A DNA stretch of 64,000 nt, taken from the NCBI GenBank assembly GCA_016124795.1, contig WGNB01000003.1, positions 62,001 through 126,000 on the forward strand, read 5' to 3'. Made by a program: the position numbers and the translations under genes. Positions 16,465 to 25,440 of this stretch are shown here, piece by piece (within the stretch, counting starts at the first letter, position 1; each line of letters begins with the position of its first letter). Origin of the DNA: Rhodopseudomonas sp. (GTDB lineage: Bacteria; Pseudomonadota; Alphaproteobacteria; Rhizobiales; Xanthobacteraceae). Below the pieces are notes generated by a model. The model ran no database searches, had not been told where the DNA came from, and saw only the letters and a program-made list of their open reading frames with translations.

Positions 16465-18522
16465 TTAGACGTGAATGAGATAATTGCCGTGCGCGTCGAT
16501 TTCGGCACGTGCTTTGTTCGGCACTAGAATAGTCGATCCGGCTTCCTCGATCAGAGCCGGCCCGGTGATTTCGTTACCGCTGACCAGGGCGCTTGCTTCG
16601 TAGACTTCGGTCTTCTGCCATCCATCGCGTTTACCGAAGAAGCATAGGCGTTCGGCCTTCCGCGCCTGGACGGCCGAGGACGCCCCCTTTGCGATTTCCT
16701 TCAAACGGATAGCCGGCGTCTGTGCGATCGCACGCACCCGCAGATAGACAACCTCTACATGACGGCCCTGCATCGAAAATGCGTAAGTTTGTTCGTGCTT
16801 ATGGTGAAAGGACGCGACAACCGCATCGATACTTGCCGCGCCAACCTCTCCCGCCGGGCACGGCACTTCTACTTCGTGGAATTGACCGACATAGCGAAGG
16901 TCGGCCGTTCGTTCGAACCGGATCTGGTCCGGTCGAGCTCCGGATTTAAGCAGCACAAGTCGCCCTTCGGCTTCCATTTCCTCGTAAAGTGCATTCATCG
17001 CGTCGAATTCAACGGCGGCAATGCGCCGGGAATAGGTGCGCACATAGTCCTGGCTAAAATCCGGCAATTGCATTCCAAACGCGCAATAAGCGGACGCAAA
17101 TTTCGGAATCAAGACCCTTTTCATGCCCGCCTTCTTGGCAATCTCGACGACGTGCAGACCGCCCGCGCCACCGCCAGCAACAAGCAAGAATTCGCGAGGG
17201 TCGAAGCCGCGTTTGGTGCAACGCTCGTTGAGCGCGTCGGCCATGCCTTCATTAACGACATCATAGACCGCGAAGGCCGCCTCCTCGCGCGACACGTCAA
17301 GCCGGCGAGCGATCGGATCCATGGCGGCCTCCGCCGCGGGACGATCCAGCAACATCTCGCCGCCGAGAAAGAACTCGGGGTCGATGTAGCCCAGCAACAC
17401 GTTCGCGTCCGTCACCGTCGGCTCGGCGCCACCGCGGCCGTAACAGGCGGGCCCCGGCCGCGACCCTGCGCTTTTAGGCCCGACCCGCAAAAGATCCAGA
17501 GAGTCGAACGAGGCAATGCTGCCGCCACCGGCGCCGATCGAATGGACATCCACCATTTTGGCAGCAATCCGTTGCTCCGACAGCCAGGTATCGCTCGTGA
17601 GCAGGATCTGATTGTCCTGGATCAGCGCCGCTTCAAAGCTTGTGCCGCCCATATCGGCGGAAATGATTTTGTTCGAATACTGATTGCCGAAGAACAGGCC
17701 GACCGAGGGCCCGGCCGACGGTCCGGACAGCAAGGTCGTGACCGGATTGCGCTTGGCCGTATCGCGGTCCTGGATGCCGCCGTTCGACTGAATCAGCAGA
17801 AGATGACCTTTGAAGCCGGACTGGCGCAACCCGGCATCAAGCTGGTCGATATAGGCAGCAAAAATGGCCCCAACATAGGCGCCGACCACCGTGGTATTGA
17901 AACGTTCGAATTCGCGAGAGCTAGGAATCGTATCGTAAGAGGTCGCAACGAACATGTCCGGCGCAACTGTCCGCGCGATTTCGGCGGCACGCAGTTCGTG
18001 CTCCGGCCTGATATAGGAATAAAGAAAGCAGATCGCGACCGCTTCGCAGCCTTGATCCTTGAGCGATCGCACCGCCGCTTCGACCTGCGCCTCGTCCAAC
18101 GGCGTCATCACCGCCCCGTCTGGACCGACTCGCTCGTCGATGCCGATGCGGCGTGCGCGCGGCACCAACGCCTCGGGGAATTTAACTTTCAGATTATAGG
18201 GCGACACCCCAACGCGCATGCCACGGCGCAACTCGATGATGTCGCGAAAGCCTTTGGTCGTCAGCATGCCGGTCTTGACGCCGGATCGTGTCAGCAACGC
18301 ATTGGTCGTCGCGGTCGTACCGTGAATGATCGTATCAACTTCGGCCAGTAGCGCATCGAGGCTGCAATTGCGCGCCTTGGCGGCTTTACGCAAGCAGTTC
18401 ATCACACCGTCGGACAGGCTACCGTGGGTCGATGGCGACTTGAACATTTCGACCGAGCCTCCCGGCTCGGTAATCACCATGTCGGTAAACGTGCCACCAA
18501 TATCGACACTAACCCGTAGCAA
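16465..18522 (-). CDS. hyuA: Hydantoinase A / oxoprolinase subunit A family protein
   Basis: ATP-binding subunit, 685 residues, normal length. It shows the actin-like ATPase motifs VDIGGTFTDMV at residues 6-16 and ADMGGTSFEAALI near residue 290, plus HGTTATTNALL near residue 68. The start codon is TTG at 18522 with GGGAGG six bases upstream. HyuA and HyuB form an ATP-dependent amidohydrolase, N-methylhydantoinase or 5-oxoprolinase type. It is the first gene of the minus-strand operon and is divergent from a LysR gene 159 bases away, its likely regulator. Confidence 0.9.
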   Translation of the reverse strand: MLRVSVDIGGTFTDMVITEPGGSVEMFKSPSTHGSLSDGVMNCLRKAAKARNCSLDALLAEVDTIIHGTTATTNALLTRSGVKTGMLTTKGFRDIIELRRGMRVGVSPYNLKVKFPEALVPRARRIGIDERVGPDGAVMTPLDEAQVEAAVRSLKDQGCEAVAICFLYSYIRPEHELRAAEIARTVAPDMFVATSYDTIPSSREFERFNTTVVGAYVGAIFAAYIDQLDAGLRQSGFKGHLLLIQSNGGIQDRDTAKRNPVTTLLSGPSAGPSVGLFFGNQYSNKIISADMGGTSFEAALIQDNQILLTSDTWLSEQRIAAKMVDVHSIGAGGGSIASFDSLDLLRVGPKSAGSRPGPACYGRGGAEPTVTDANVLLGYIDPEFFLGGEMLLDRPAAEAAMDPIARRLDVSREEAAFAVYDVVNEGMADALNERCTKRGFDPREFLLVAGGGAGGLHVVEIAKKAGMKRVLIPKFASAYCAFGMQLPDFSQDYVRTYSRRIAAVEFDAMNALYEEMEAEGRLVLLKSGARPDQIRFERTADLRYVGQFHEVEVPCPAGEVGAASIDAVVASFHHKHEQTYAFSMQGRHVEVVYLRVRAIAQTPAIRLKEIAKGASSAVQARKAERLCFFGKRDGWQKTEVYEASALVSGNEITGPALIEEAGSTILVPNKARAEIDAHGNYLIHV

Positions 18523-18584
18523 ACGTCCCTCCCTTGTGAATCGCTGTCGCCTTCTTTGTTAAAGACACGTTACGGACGCTCGGT

Positions 18585-18643
18585 CGATCTGATAATTGTT
18601 ATTTTCAGATTTCTATGATCTAATTATTAGCTGATTTTCAGAT
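18585..18643. promoter_or_regulatory. A+T-rich hyuA/LysR intergenic region with repeated LysR-like sites
   Basis: ATCTGA at 18586-18591 and TCAGAT at 18604-18609 form a 6-bp inverted repeat with a 12-base spacer, close to the T-N11-A layout of LysR sites. A second TTTTCAGAT copy lies at 18634-18642, so GATCTGA (18585) also mirrors TCAGATC (18637-18643). Between them is CTAATTATTAG, a near-perfect 11-base palindrome. This is strikingly A+T-rich compared with its surroundings and lies between divergent hyuA and LysR starts, so it is probably the shared operator-promoter. Confidence 0.65.
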
Positions 18644-18681
18644 CGCCCAAACACACCGGGGGCGACCAGGCCGGAGGAGCC

Positions 18682-19587
18682 ATGGATCTCCAGCAACTGC
18701 GCTATTTCGTGTCGGTCGCCGAGGTCGAAAACATCAGCCTCGCAGCGCATAACTTGCGGGTCGCCCAGTCCGCCGTCAGCCGGCAAATCCGGCTGCTCGA
18801 GGACGAACTCGGCGTCGTTCTGCTGCAGCGCGCCGGGCGCGGCATCCGTCTCACCGACAGCGGCGAACGGCTGCGGCACCGGGCGAGCGACCTCATCCGG
18901 CAGGCGGACGATATCCGGAACGACATTCGGAATCGCGGCACAACGCCCTCCGGCATCCTGCGGGTCGGCGCCAACGCCTCACTGGGCGACCTGGTGTTTC
19001 CATCACTGGCAAAAAGCTACACCACCGCCTATCCAAGGGTTCGCCTGCACCTCGTCACCGACATGACGATGCATATCCAGGATTCGATGCGAAAAGGCAC
19101 ACTCGACTGCGGCATCGTCGCGTTTCCGGACCGCGATCCGTCGTTAACGGTCCAGCAGGTTGCCAGCGAGGCCATTCACCTCATCAGCCACCGCAAAAAC
19201 GATCTGGATTGGGGTCCGGTCTGTACCGTTAAGCAGCTTGCCAGCGTCCCTCTGCTCCTGCCGGGCCTGCCGCATCGCGAACGGCTCGGCTACGAGCGGC
19301 TGGCAGCGGCCAAGGGCTATACGCTGGAATGCCGAATGGAAGCCGATAGTCTCACCATTCTGCACGATCTCGCGCGACTCGGTCTCGGCCATCTGCTACT
19401 GCCGGCTACGGCGGCGTTCAAACTGCGGAAAGACGGCGACTGGACGTCACGCGCCGTCAGCGGGTTTCAACTGGAGCGTTTTTTGATCTGGCACGCCGAA
19501 CGGCCGATCACCGAAGCGATGAACGGCTTTATGAAGATATTGACGACGGAACTGGCCGGCCTGACCAAACAGGGTATTCTGAAGTGA
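18682..19587 (+). CDS. LysR-family transcriptional regulator (CynR/NAC-like)
   Basis: 301 residues. The N-terminal winged helix-turn-helix is MDLQQLRYFVSVAEVENISLA, then the recognition helix AQSAVSRQIRLLEDELG, followed by a periplasmic-binding-protein-like effector domain. An AGGAGCC site precedes the ATG. Divergence from hyuA and the repeated sites between them indicate that it controls the hydantoinase-transporter operon, probably in response to its substrate. Confidence 0.9.
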   Translation: MDLQQLRYFVSVAEVENISLAAHNLRVAQSAVSRQIRLLEDELGVVLLQRAGRGIRLTDSGERLRHRASDLIRQADDIRNDIRNRGTTPSGILRVGANASLGDLVFPSLAKSYTTAYPRVRLHLVTDMTMHIQDSMRKGTLDCGIVAFPDRDPSLTVQQVASEAIHLISHRKNDLDWGPVCTVKQLASVPLLLPGLPHRERLGYERLAAAKGYTLECRMEADSLTILHDLARLGLGHLLLPATAAFKLRKDGDWTSRAVSGFQLERFLIWHAERPITEAMNGFMKILTTELAGLTKQGILK

Positions 19588-19629
19588 CCCTCCGGCCGGC
19601 CGCTCCGTCAAGCGCCGAGATCAAACCGG

Positions 19630-20472
19630 TCAGCCGGCGCAATCGCGGCGGATGAACTCGGCAAGCTCGTCGTTGAACCGTTCCGGGGCTTCGAAGAACG
19701 GACAATGCCCCACCCCGTCGTAGAGCGACAGACGCGAATGCGCCGCCGTCGCGTGGCCATGCAGGGACGCGGCGTATGGAGTGATGCGGTCCTGTTTGCC
19801 ATGCACGAACAAGACCGGCAAATCCAGATTTTTAAAAATCGCGTCCGCGTTGAATTGCCGTCCGAGCAGGAATCCGCGCACTTTGGCCGGGATCAGCATA
19901 TTAAACGCAAGCTGGCGGTTGAACTCGTCTGCATCCCAGGTTTCCGCGCAGGCTTTCAGAAACGAGATTGTCGCGGAAATGCTGGCGGTCAAATCGTCGT
20001 CGGCCGTCGCCATTTGCAAAGCGGGAATTCCAACGCAGGAGAATTCGGCGCTGGAATTGATCTTGCTGCCGACCAGGACGATACCGGCCAAACCGGCCCC
20101 GCCGAATTTTGCCAGATAATCGCTGACAACCCGTCCACCATACGACCAGGCAACAAGGACCGGCTCTTGCGGACCGGCCCGCTCGATGACACAGGCCAGT
20201 TCATCGGCCCATCGGGTGGACTCGCGATAATAGTGCGGCGACATCGGCTTGCCGGACTGGCCGTGGCCCCGGAGATCGTAAGTAATCAATCGAAAACCGC
20301 GTGCAAGACCGCCGGCATATTGCCGCGACCACGACAGGTGGCATTGCGAGAAGCCGTGAATGAAAACGACCGGACGACCGGCACGGTCGCCCCATTCCTG
20401 CAGTGCAATCTCGACCCCGTCCGGAGTCGACGTCACCACACGGCCCGACAGGGGCCATTCCAGAGCGTTCAC
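19630..20472 (-). CDS. Alpha/beta hydrolase
   Basis: 280-residue cytoplasmic hydrolase. FIHGFSQCHLSW gives the oxyanion loop, AWSYGG the nucleophile Ser (Ala replaces the first Gly of G-x-S-x-G), HGKQDRITP the Asp and GVGHCPFFE the His, so the triad is complete. It is the second gene after another hydrolase, 10 bases apart on the same strand. The substrate is unknown; haloperoxidase-like esterases and lactonases share this pattern. Confidence 0.85.
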   Translation of the reverse strand: MNALEWPLSGRVVTSTPDGVEIALQEWGDRAGRPVVFIHGFSQCHLSWSRQYAGGLARGFRLITYDLRGHGQSGKPMSPHYYRESTRWADELACVIERAGPQEPVLVAWSYGGRVVSDYLAKFGGAGLAGIVLVGSKINSSAEFSCVGIPALQMATADDDLTASISATISFLKACAETWDADEFNRQLAFNMLIPAKVRGFLLGRQFNADAIFKNLDLPVLFVHGKQDRITPYAASLHGHATAAHSRLSLYDGVGHCPFFEAPERFNDELAEFIRRDCAG

Positions 20473-20482
20473 GAACTGGTCC

Positions 20483-21316
20483 TCACGTCGACAAACCGCA
20501 GGTCCTGACCAGCCAATCGGTCACCAACCGCGACACCGCCGCCTCGTGCCCGGTATAAAAATGGTCGCAATTAGCAAGGATGTGCGTCTCGCACGGGCTC
20601 GTGCACAGCGATGCGAACTTTTCCAGCGGGTACAAATCCGCCGGTTCCTGGTCGCCGCAGAGATAAAGCACCGGCGCTTTGATTCTCGCTGCGTTGACCA
20701 GCGTATCAGGCATGTTGGCGGCATAATCGAGCACGCATTCGGCGCTGGCGACCCACCACCAACCGGGAAGGAGCATCAGCTCGCGGCCGCGCCCCTCGGC
20801 GACCATCCGCTCGGCCTGCGCCTTCACCTCTGGGAGCCGATCGCGTCCAAACAAGCCCTTGCCGCTCATCAACTCCGTGATGCCGGCCCCACCGCGATGC
20901 GCCGACATCAGCACCACCGCCGGCGCTTCAGGATGCTCCGCTGCGTATTGCGCAGCCAAAACACCGCCATTGCTGTGGCCGATGACGATCGGATTGACGA
21001 AACCCCGGTCCCGCAGCCACGCCGCCGCGTAACCACTGTCGGCGATCGCTTCATGCGCTAGCTGAAACGACCCACCACCAATATTTCGGCCATCGAGCGA
21101 CGTCACCATATCATGTCCGCGCCGGTTAAAGGCGAGACAGGCAATACCCTCGGCCAGCAGCGTCTCCGGCATGAACCGCGACGGGCCCATGTAGAAATTA
21201 TGGCAATTGCCATGCAGGAACATCGCAACCGCCCGCACCGGCAAATTCCGCGGACGATAGAAGATCCCGTCCAACGGATAGGTATCAGTCTCAATGGAGA
21301 TAAGTTCGAGATTCAT
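20483..21316 (-). CDS. Alpha/beta hydrolase (serine aminopeptidase S33-like)
   Basis: 277 residues from the ATG at 21316 (a GTG at 21388 would extend it into a region of no visible similarity). It has FLHGNCHNFYMGP as oxyanion loop, GHSNGG as nucleophile elbow near residue 120, LCGDQEPADLYP for the acid and ANCDHFYTGHE for the His. It is probably transcribed with the deacetylase upstream and the hydrolase downstream. Acyl esterase or amidase activity is possible. Confidence 0.82.
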   Translation of the reverse strand: MNLELISIETDTYPLDGIFYRPRNLPVRAVAMFLHGNCHNFYMGPSRFMPETLLAEGIACLAFNRRGHDMVTSLDGRNIGGGSFQLAHEAIADSGYAAAWLRDRGFVNPIVIGHSNGGVLAAQYAAEHPEAPAVVLMSAHRGGAGITELMSGKGLFGRDRLPEVKAQAERMVAEGRGRELMLLPGWWWVASAECVLDYAANMPDTLVNAARIKAPVLYLCGDQEPADLYPLEKFASLCTSPCETHILANCDHFYTGHEAAVSRLVTDWLVRTCGLST

Positions 21317-21397
21317 GCCAGCCGCCGCATCTGTAAACCGGGGTCTAATTTTCGTCAGTCTGCCGTCACCGGCAGCGGAACCAAACACCTTCGTCTA

Positions 21398-22066
21398 TCA
21401 CGTCGCCGGCGCGAGGTCCCGAGTCACGGTCTCCGTCAGATAAGTATCTATCGGTTCAACGATCCGGCCACACTCGACCGGCACGCAATCGCCCGGGAAA
21501 TCCTGCTGAAAGGTCGCTCCGCGGTCCAGCGCCAAACCAATGAATCGATCGAGGTTGCGCATGGCGCCGGTCGACAGATCGTGCAGCACAACAAGCGCAT
21601 GAGCCTTCTGAAAGCTGAGCTCAAGCGCGCGATCAACCCATCCGTCTGGCCGGGCCCAATCCTCAGGAATGACATTCCATAAGACGCAAGTGAAACGCTC
21701 CCGACACAGGTAGTCGAGCGCCTCACGGTTGAGCAACCGTTTGTCGAGCAGACCGCCGCCGCCGAACGGACGAAAAAACCGTCGCCGATGCGCGAGATTG
21801 CCAACAAGCGCCTCAGTACGCGCGATCTCCGACGTGGCAATTCCGCTCTCGGCGCTCATGCCCAGAGGCACGAGATGAGTAAACGTGTGGTTGCCGATCC
21901 AGTGGCCCTCGTCATGCGCACGCTCTGCAAGCTTGCGGCGGTCACGGAGCTTTTCCCCGAGGACGAAGAATGTCGATTTGATGCCGCGCCGATTCAACGT
22001 GTTGAGCACGTCCGGCGTCACATCCGGGTCCGGACCGTTGTCAAAGGTCAATGTAATCGTCGTCAT
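21398..22066 (-). CDS. Polysaccharide deacetylase (NodB homology) family protein with DN in place of DD
   Basis: 222 residues with no signal peptide, so probably cytoplasmic. Motif 1 is TFDNGPDPDVT: the usual TFDD pair (general base and metal ligand) has its second Asp replaced by Asn. Motif 2 NHTFTH keeps the metal-binding H-x3-H. Carbohydrate esterase family 4 normally removes acetyl groups from chitin-like sugars, but cytoplasmic relatives act on ring amides such as allantoin. Next to two hydrolases, a small-molecule amide substrate is reasonable. Confidence 0.85.
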   Translation of the reverse strand: MTTITLTFDNGPDPDVTPDVLNTLNRRGIKSTFFVLGEKLRDRRKLAERAHDEGHWIGNHTFTHLVPLGMSAESGIATSEIARTEALVGNLAHRRRFFRPFGGGGLLDKRLLNREALDYLCRERFTCVLWNVIPEDWARPDGWVDRALELSFQKAHALVVLHDLSTGAMRNLDRFIGLALDRGATFQQDFPGDCVPVECGRIVEPIDTYLTETVTRDLAPAT

Positions 22067-22221
22067 GCTCTCCGCCGCATTCCCGACCAGGCCCTTGCTC
22101 GACCATCAACTCGAAAGTGTCTTCGCCGTTTGGCCGAAGAACATAAGGCGGCTCGACTCCGGCGGCTATCGCGAATAAACAGAAAATACTATTTCGATAT
22201 TGGCAATAAACTGGAACCTCC

Positions 22222-23178
22222 ATGAGCCCGCTGAACAAGAATACTCTTAACAATATCAGCATCTTATCGCTGCGTTGCTTCGCCACTGTGGTCGATACGC
22301 AGAGCTTTTCGTCTTCCGCCCGGCAACTCCGGATCGCGCCCTCATCGGTCACCAAACACGTCCAACTCGTCGAGCGCGCGGTCAAAGCCGCCCTCGTCCA
22401 CAGAACGACCAGACGGGTTAATGTCACCGAAGCCGGCGAGAGATTTTATGAGCATTGCCGGACAATCCTGTCACAAATCGATAGCGCCGCCGCCATCGTC
22501 GAAACCAATGGCATCAGCGGCCACCTGCGCATCATGGCGCCGCCTTCTTTCGCCGCGGCCGCGCTCGGCCCGCGACTACCCGATTTCATGAAGAATTATC
22601 CGGCGCTGTCGGTCGATGTCATCGTCTCAAGCAGCACCCCCGACCTCATTCGGAACCGTATCGATGTGGCGATCGCGCTCCAGAAAAAGCCCCAGTCCAA
22701 ATTGATGCATTTTCGGCTGGCGACATGTCGGCTGAGCCTGTGCGCATCGCCTGGCTATCTCGCCAGCCGTGGGACGCCTAGGCGGCCCGATGACCTCGTG
22801 AATCATGAGTGCCTGGCGGGTCGCCACTCCGATCTGGCGGAGGGCTGGACGCTCCGCCGCAAGAACGCCCGGAAAGTCGTGAACCCCCGCTTCAAGCTGC
22901 TATCCGACAATGGCGACCTGTTACGACAAGCCTGTCTCGGAGGCGCCGGGATCGGCATTTTCTATGATTTTCACGTCCACGACGATATTCGTTCTGGACG
23001 CCTCGTTCCGCTCCTCGCAGACTACGACCTTAACGCCCGGGACATTTTTGCGATCATCCCGCATCGCAAGTTGATCCGCCCGCAAGCCAAGGTCTTTATC
23101 GATTTCGCGCGGGCGCTAATCGGCGACTTCCCTCACTACGGATCTGCAATGGACGGCGGGCAATTATCGTCGCCCTGA
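22222..23178 (+). CDS. LysR-family transcriptional regulator
   Basis: 318 residues. The helix-turn-helix covers roughly residues 15-75 (SSSARQLRIAPSSVTKHVQLVER) and is followed by the linker helix TRRVNVTEAGERFYEH and an effector domain. It is divergent from the deacetylase-hydrolase genes with a 155-base gap containing the A+T-rich stretch 22184-22212, consistent with control of that operon. It is of the DmlR/CrgA type by general form. Confidence 0.88.
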   Translation: MSPLNKNTLNNISILSLRCFATVVDTQSFSSSARQLRIAPSSVTKHVQLVERAVKAALVHRTTRRVNVTEAGERFYEHCRTILSQIDSAAAIVETNGISGHLRIMAPPSFAAAALGPRLPDFMKNYPALSVDVIVSSSTPDLIRNRIDVAIALQKKPQSKLMHFRLATCRLSLCASPGYLASRGTPRRPDDLVNHECLAGRHSDLAEGWTLRRKNARKVVNPRFKLLSDNGDLLRQACLGGAGIGIFYDFHVHDDIRSGRLVPLLADYDLNARDIFAIIPHRKLIRPQAKVFIDFARALIGDFPHYGSAMDGGQLSSP

Positions 23179-23190
23179 ACACTACCCAGA

Positions 23191-23826
23191 TCACAAAAGG
23201 CCCGCTTTCCGAGATCCACCGCCGCACCCGTTGATAAACAATGTGACGGCTTCCCGATTATAGGCAGTGATCCGCTTCCAGTTCGGTTTCTTGTCGAGCC
23301 CGAACAGTTGCCGGGCGCGCATCGGGCCCAGAACAAGCGCCGCGAAAAGATCCGCCATTACCAGGGGATCCGATTGCCGGATCTCACCACGCGACATTCG
23401 CGATTTGAAGAACGTGGCCAGCGTCCGGTGTACCCGTTCGGGACCCACCTCAAAATAACGACGCGAAGGTTCAGGAAATCGCGCTGCCTCCGCCACGAAT
23501 AGCCGATGCAGCGCGACAATATCAGCCTGAAGTACCGTCCGGGTGTAGCGTTCCGCTATTTTAAGCAGAACGGCTTCAAGCGCCTCGGTTTCAATGCCAG
23601 GCTCAAATATCAGCTCGGAAAACCGATCGCACACGCCATTGAGAATATCGACAAACAGCTTTTCCTTGCTGTCAAAGTGACTATAGACCGTCGGCTTCGA
23701 CACGCCGCTTCGAGCCGCGATTTCATCAACGCTAGCGCCATTAAATCCATTCTCAACGAAGATTCGAGTCGCAGCCTCAAGAATCCGGTCGCGTGTCGCG
23801 GGACGGGCCCGCCGCGGGGGCGCCAT
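23191..23826 (-). CDS. TetR-family transcriptional regulator
   Basis: 211 residues from the ATG at 23826 (a GTG at 23847 has poorly spaced ribosome-site sequence). The N-terminal DNA-binding domain is classical: TRDRILEAATRIFVENGF, then SVDEIAARSGVSKPTVYSHF near residues 38-57. The C-terminal half is a helical ligand domain of the AcrR type. It is the last cistron of the transporter operon starting at 28025. The palindrome at 28051-28073 just upstream of that operon is its most likely operator, giving autoregulation. Confidence 0.9.
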   Translation of the reverse strand: MAPPRRARPATRDRILEAATRIFVENGFNGASVDEIAARSGVSKPTVYSHFDSKEKLFVDILNGVCDRFSELIFEPGIETEALEAVLLKIAERYTRTVLQADIVALHRLFVAEAARFPEPSRRYFEVGPERVHRTLATFFKSRMSRGEIRQSDPLVMADLFAALVLGPMRARQLFGLDKKPNWKRITAYNREAVTLFINGCGGGSRKAGLL

Positions 23827-23851
23827 GGCTGGGGAATCCGCTGCCACAAAC

Positions 23852-24664
23852 CTACCGTCTGCTATGTCGTTTCAAAAAGCCAAGAACTGCCGCACTGAAC
23901 TCTGCCGGCTTTTCGATATTCGAGAGATGGCCGGCGTCATCGATCACCGTCAGCTCCGCACCCGGTATATCACCCACCAGTTCGCGGGCCATATCGACGT
24001 TGGTCAATTTATCCTCGCTACCGACGACGACAAGGGTCGGCGCCTTGATGGATCCGAGATCGTTGCGCACATCCAGCATAACCGACGCTTCGATACTTTT
24101 GATATAGGACTCCTTGTGCAGCCGGCTCATGCTGTCGACCAGACTACGGAATGCCTCTTCCGTCGCATTCGGTCCGACCAGCGTGCGGGCCACGGGCTCG
24201 GCGATATCCTTCGGCTCCTTGCCGGCCAGAAGCGGCTCCTTGCGTGAGGCAATAAACGCCTTCTTCTTCTCCTCGGAGAAGCCGGCAAAACCCTTGTGAG
24301 TGTCGCATAGGGTCAACGTCAGCAACCGCGATCCGTAACGGCTCGCAAAATCCATTGCGATACGCCCGCCCATCGACAAGCCGACGACATGAGCACGGTC
24401 GGCGTTGAAATAGTCCAATACCCGCGCCAGATCGTCGGCGTAACTCCGGAAATCGAGTGGCCCCTCATAATCGTCGCTATCGCCGTAGCCACGGGCGTCC
24501 CAGGCCACCGCATGGAAATACGGCGCGAAGGCATCGATCTGGTCATACCAATTCCGGCGATTGCCGCCGATGCCGTGCATAAACACGACCAGCTCACCGG
24601 TGCCCGCATGTTCGACTGCAATACGCGGGCCTGGCCCGACTTTATCGACCTGTGTAGCGATCAT
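23852..24664 (-). CDS. Alpha/beta hydrolase (3-oxoadipate enol-lactonase-like)
   Basis: 270 residues: FMHGIGGNRRNW oxyanion loop, WDARGYGDSD, nucleophile elbow GLSMGG near residue 95, VVGSEDKLTN for the Asp and DDAGHLSNIE for the His. It resembles PcaD/RutD-type hydrolases. It overlaps the upstream permease stop by ATGA (24661-24664), so it is translated with the transporter and probably acts on the imported compound or its first product. Confidence 0.85.
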   Translation of the reverse strand: MIATQVDKVGPGPRIAVEHAGTGELVVFMHGIGGNRRNWYDQIDAFAPYFHAVAWDARGYGDSDDYEGPLDFRSYADDLARVLDYFNADRAHVVGLSMGGRIAMDFASRYGSRLLTLTLCDTHKGFAGFSEEKKKAFIASRKEPLLAGKEPKDIAEPVARTLVGPNATEEAFRSLVDSMSRLHKESYIKSIEASVMLDVRNDLGSIKAPTLVVVGSEDKLTNVDMARELVGDIPGAELTVIDDAGHLSNIEKPAEFSAAVLGFLKRHSRR

Positions 24665-25440
24665 ACGTTCTGTCCTTGATTAACTGAGAAACGACGCGCC
24701 AACGGCTTGAGCAGGAAATGGTCAGTCAGTCCATAGATGGCCACAATGACGATGCAACAGGCGAAAACCATCGCCGCGTTCGATACGGTTTCGGCGCGCA
24801 TCAGCAAATAACCGATACCGGACGAGGCACCGAATAATTCGGAAACCAGAGCTATCTTCCAGCAAATTCCGTAGGCAACCCGCAATCCGGCAACCATAAA
24901 AGGTGCCATTAATGGCAAGGTCACCTTGAAGAAGCGCCGCCAGGGGTTGCGCGTGAGGCTCGCGCCGAGTTCGTCGAGATCAGGATCGATCTGGCGAAAG
25001 CCCGCGATGGCATTGATCAGACAAAAAGGCAAAATGATCGCTGTCTGAATGAACAATACTGTCGGCGTCGAAATCTTGAACCAGACGACGCCCAATATCG
25101 CCCAGCCAACCGACGGGAAACTGTTCAGGAACGTCAGTATTCGGCGTTCAATAATCCCCTCGAGCACGGGCGCAACCCGCATCGCCGCGGCCAAAGCCAG
25201 GGCCAACGTCATGGCGATCGCGACCGACGCTGCCACTCGCCCCAGACTGACCAATGCATGATAGCCAGTGCCGCTGTCCGTGACGAAACTAGCCGCCGCC
25301 CAAAAAACGCTGACCGGGCCGGGCAACACAAACTCCGGCAATTGACGCGCACTCAACCACCAGAAAATGAGCACCGCGACAATTGCACCCTCGGCAATCA
25401 CGCGCTGGGTCGTCGCCGACCGGTCGGAAGCGCTAAGCAC
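24661..25440 (-). CDS. SsuC/TauC-type ABC transporter permease
   Basis: 259 residues from a GTG at 25440, which has GGAGG eight bases upstream and overlaps the previous gene by 8 bases; the longer open frame has no such site. It has six hydrophobic segments and the coupling loop DELGASLTRNPWRRFFKVTLP. It is paired with the similar permease at 25433-26230. Confidence 0.88.
   Translation of the reverse strand: MLSASDRSATTQRVIAEGAIVAVLIFWWLSARQLPEFVLPGPVSVFWAAASFVTDSGTGYHALVSLGRVAASVAIAMTLALALAAAMRVAPVLEGIIERRILTFLNSFPSVGWAILGVVWFKISTPTVLFIQTAIILPFCLINAIAGFRQIDPDLDELGASLTRNPWRRFFKVTLPLMAPFMVAGLRVAYGICWKIALVSELFGASSGIGYLLMRAETVSNAAMVFACCIVIVAIYGLTDHFLLKPLARRFSVNQGQNV

Noticed and set aside
16759-18351. 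530-codon plus-strand frame opposite hyuA
   Set aside because: Antisense shadow of a clear HyuA gene; no domain or ribosome site.
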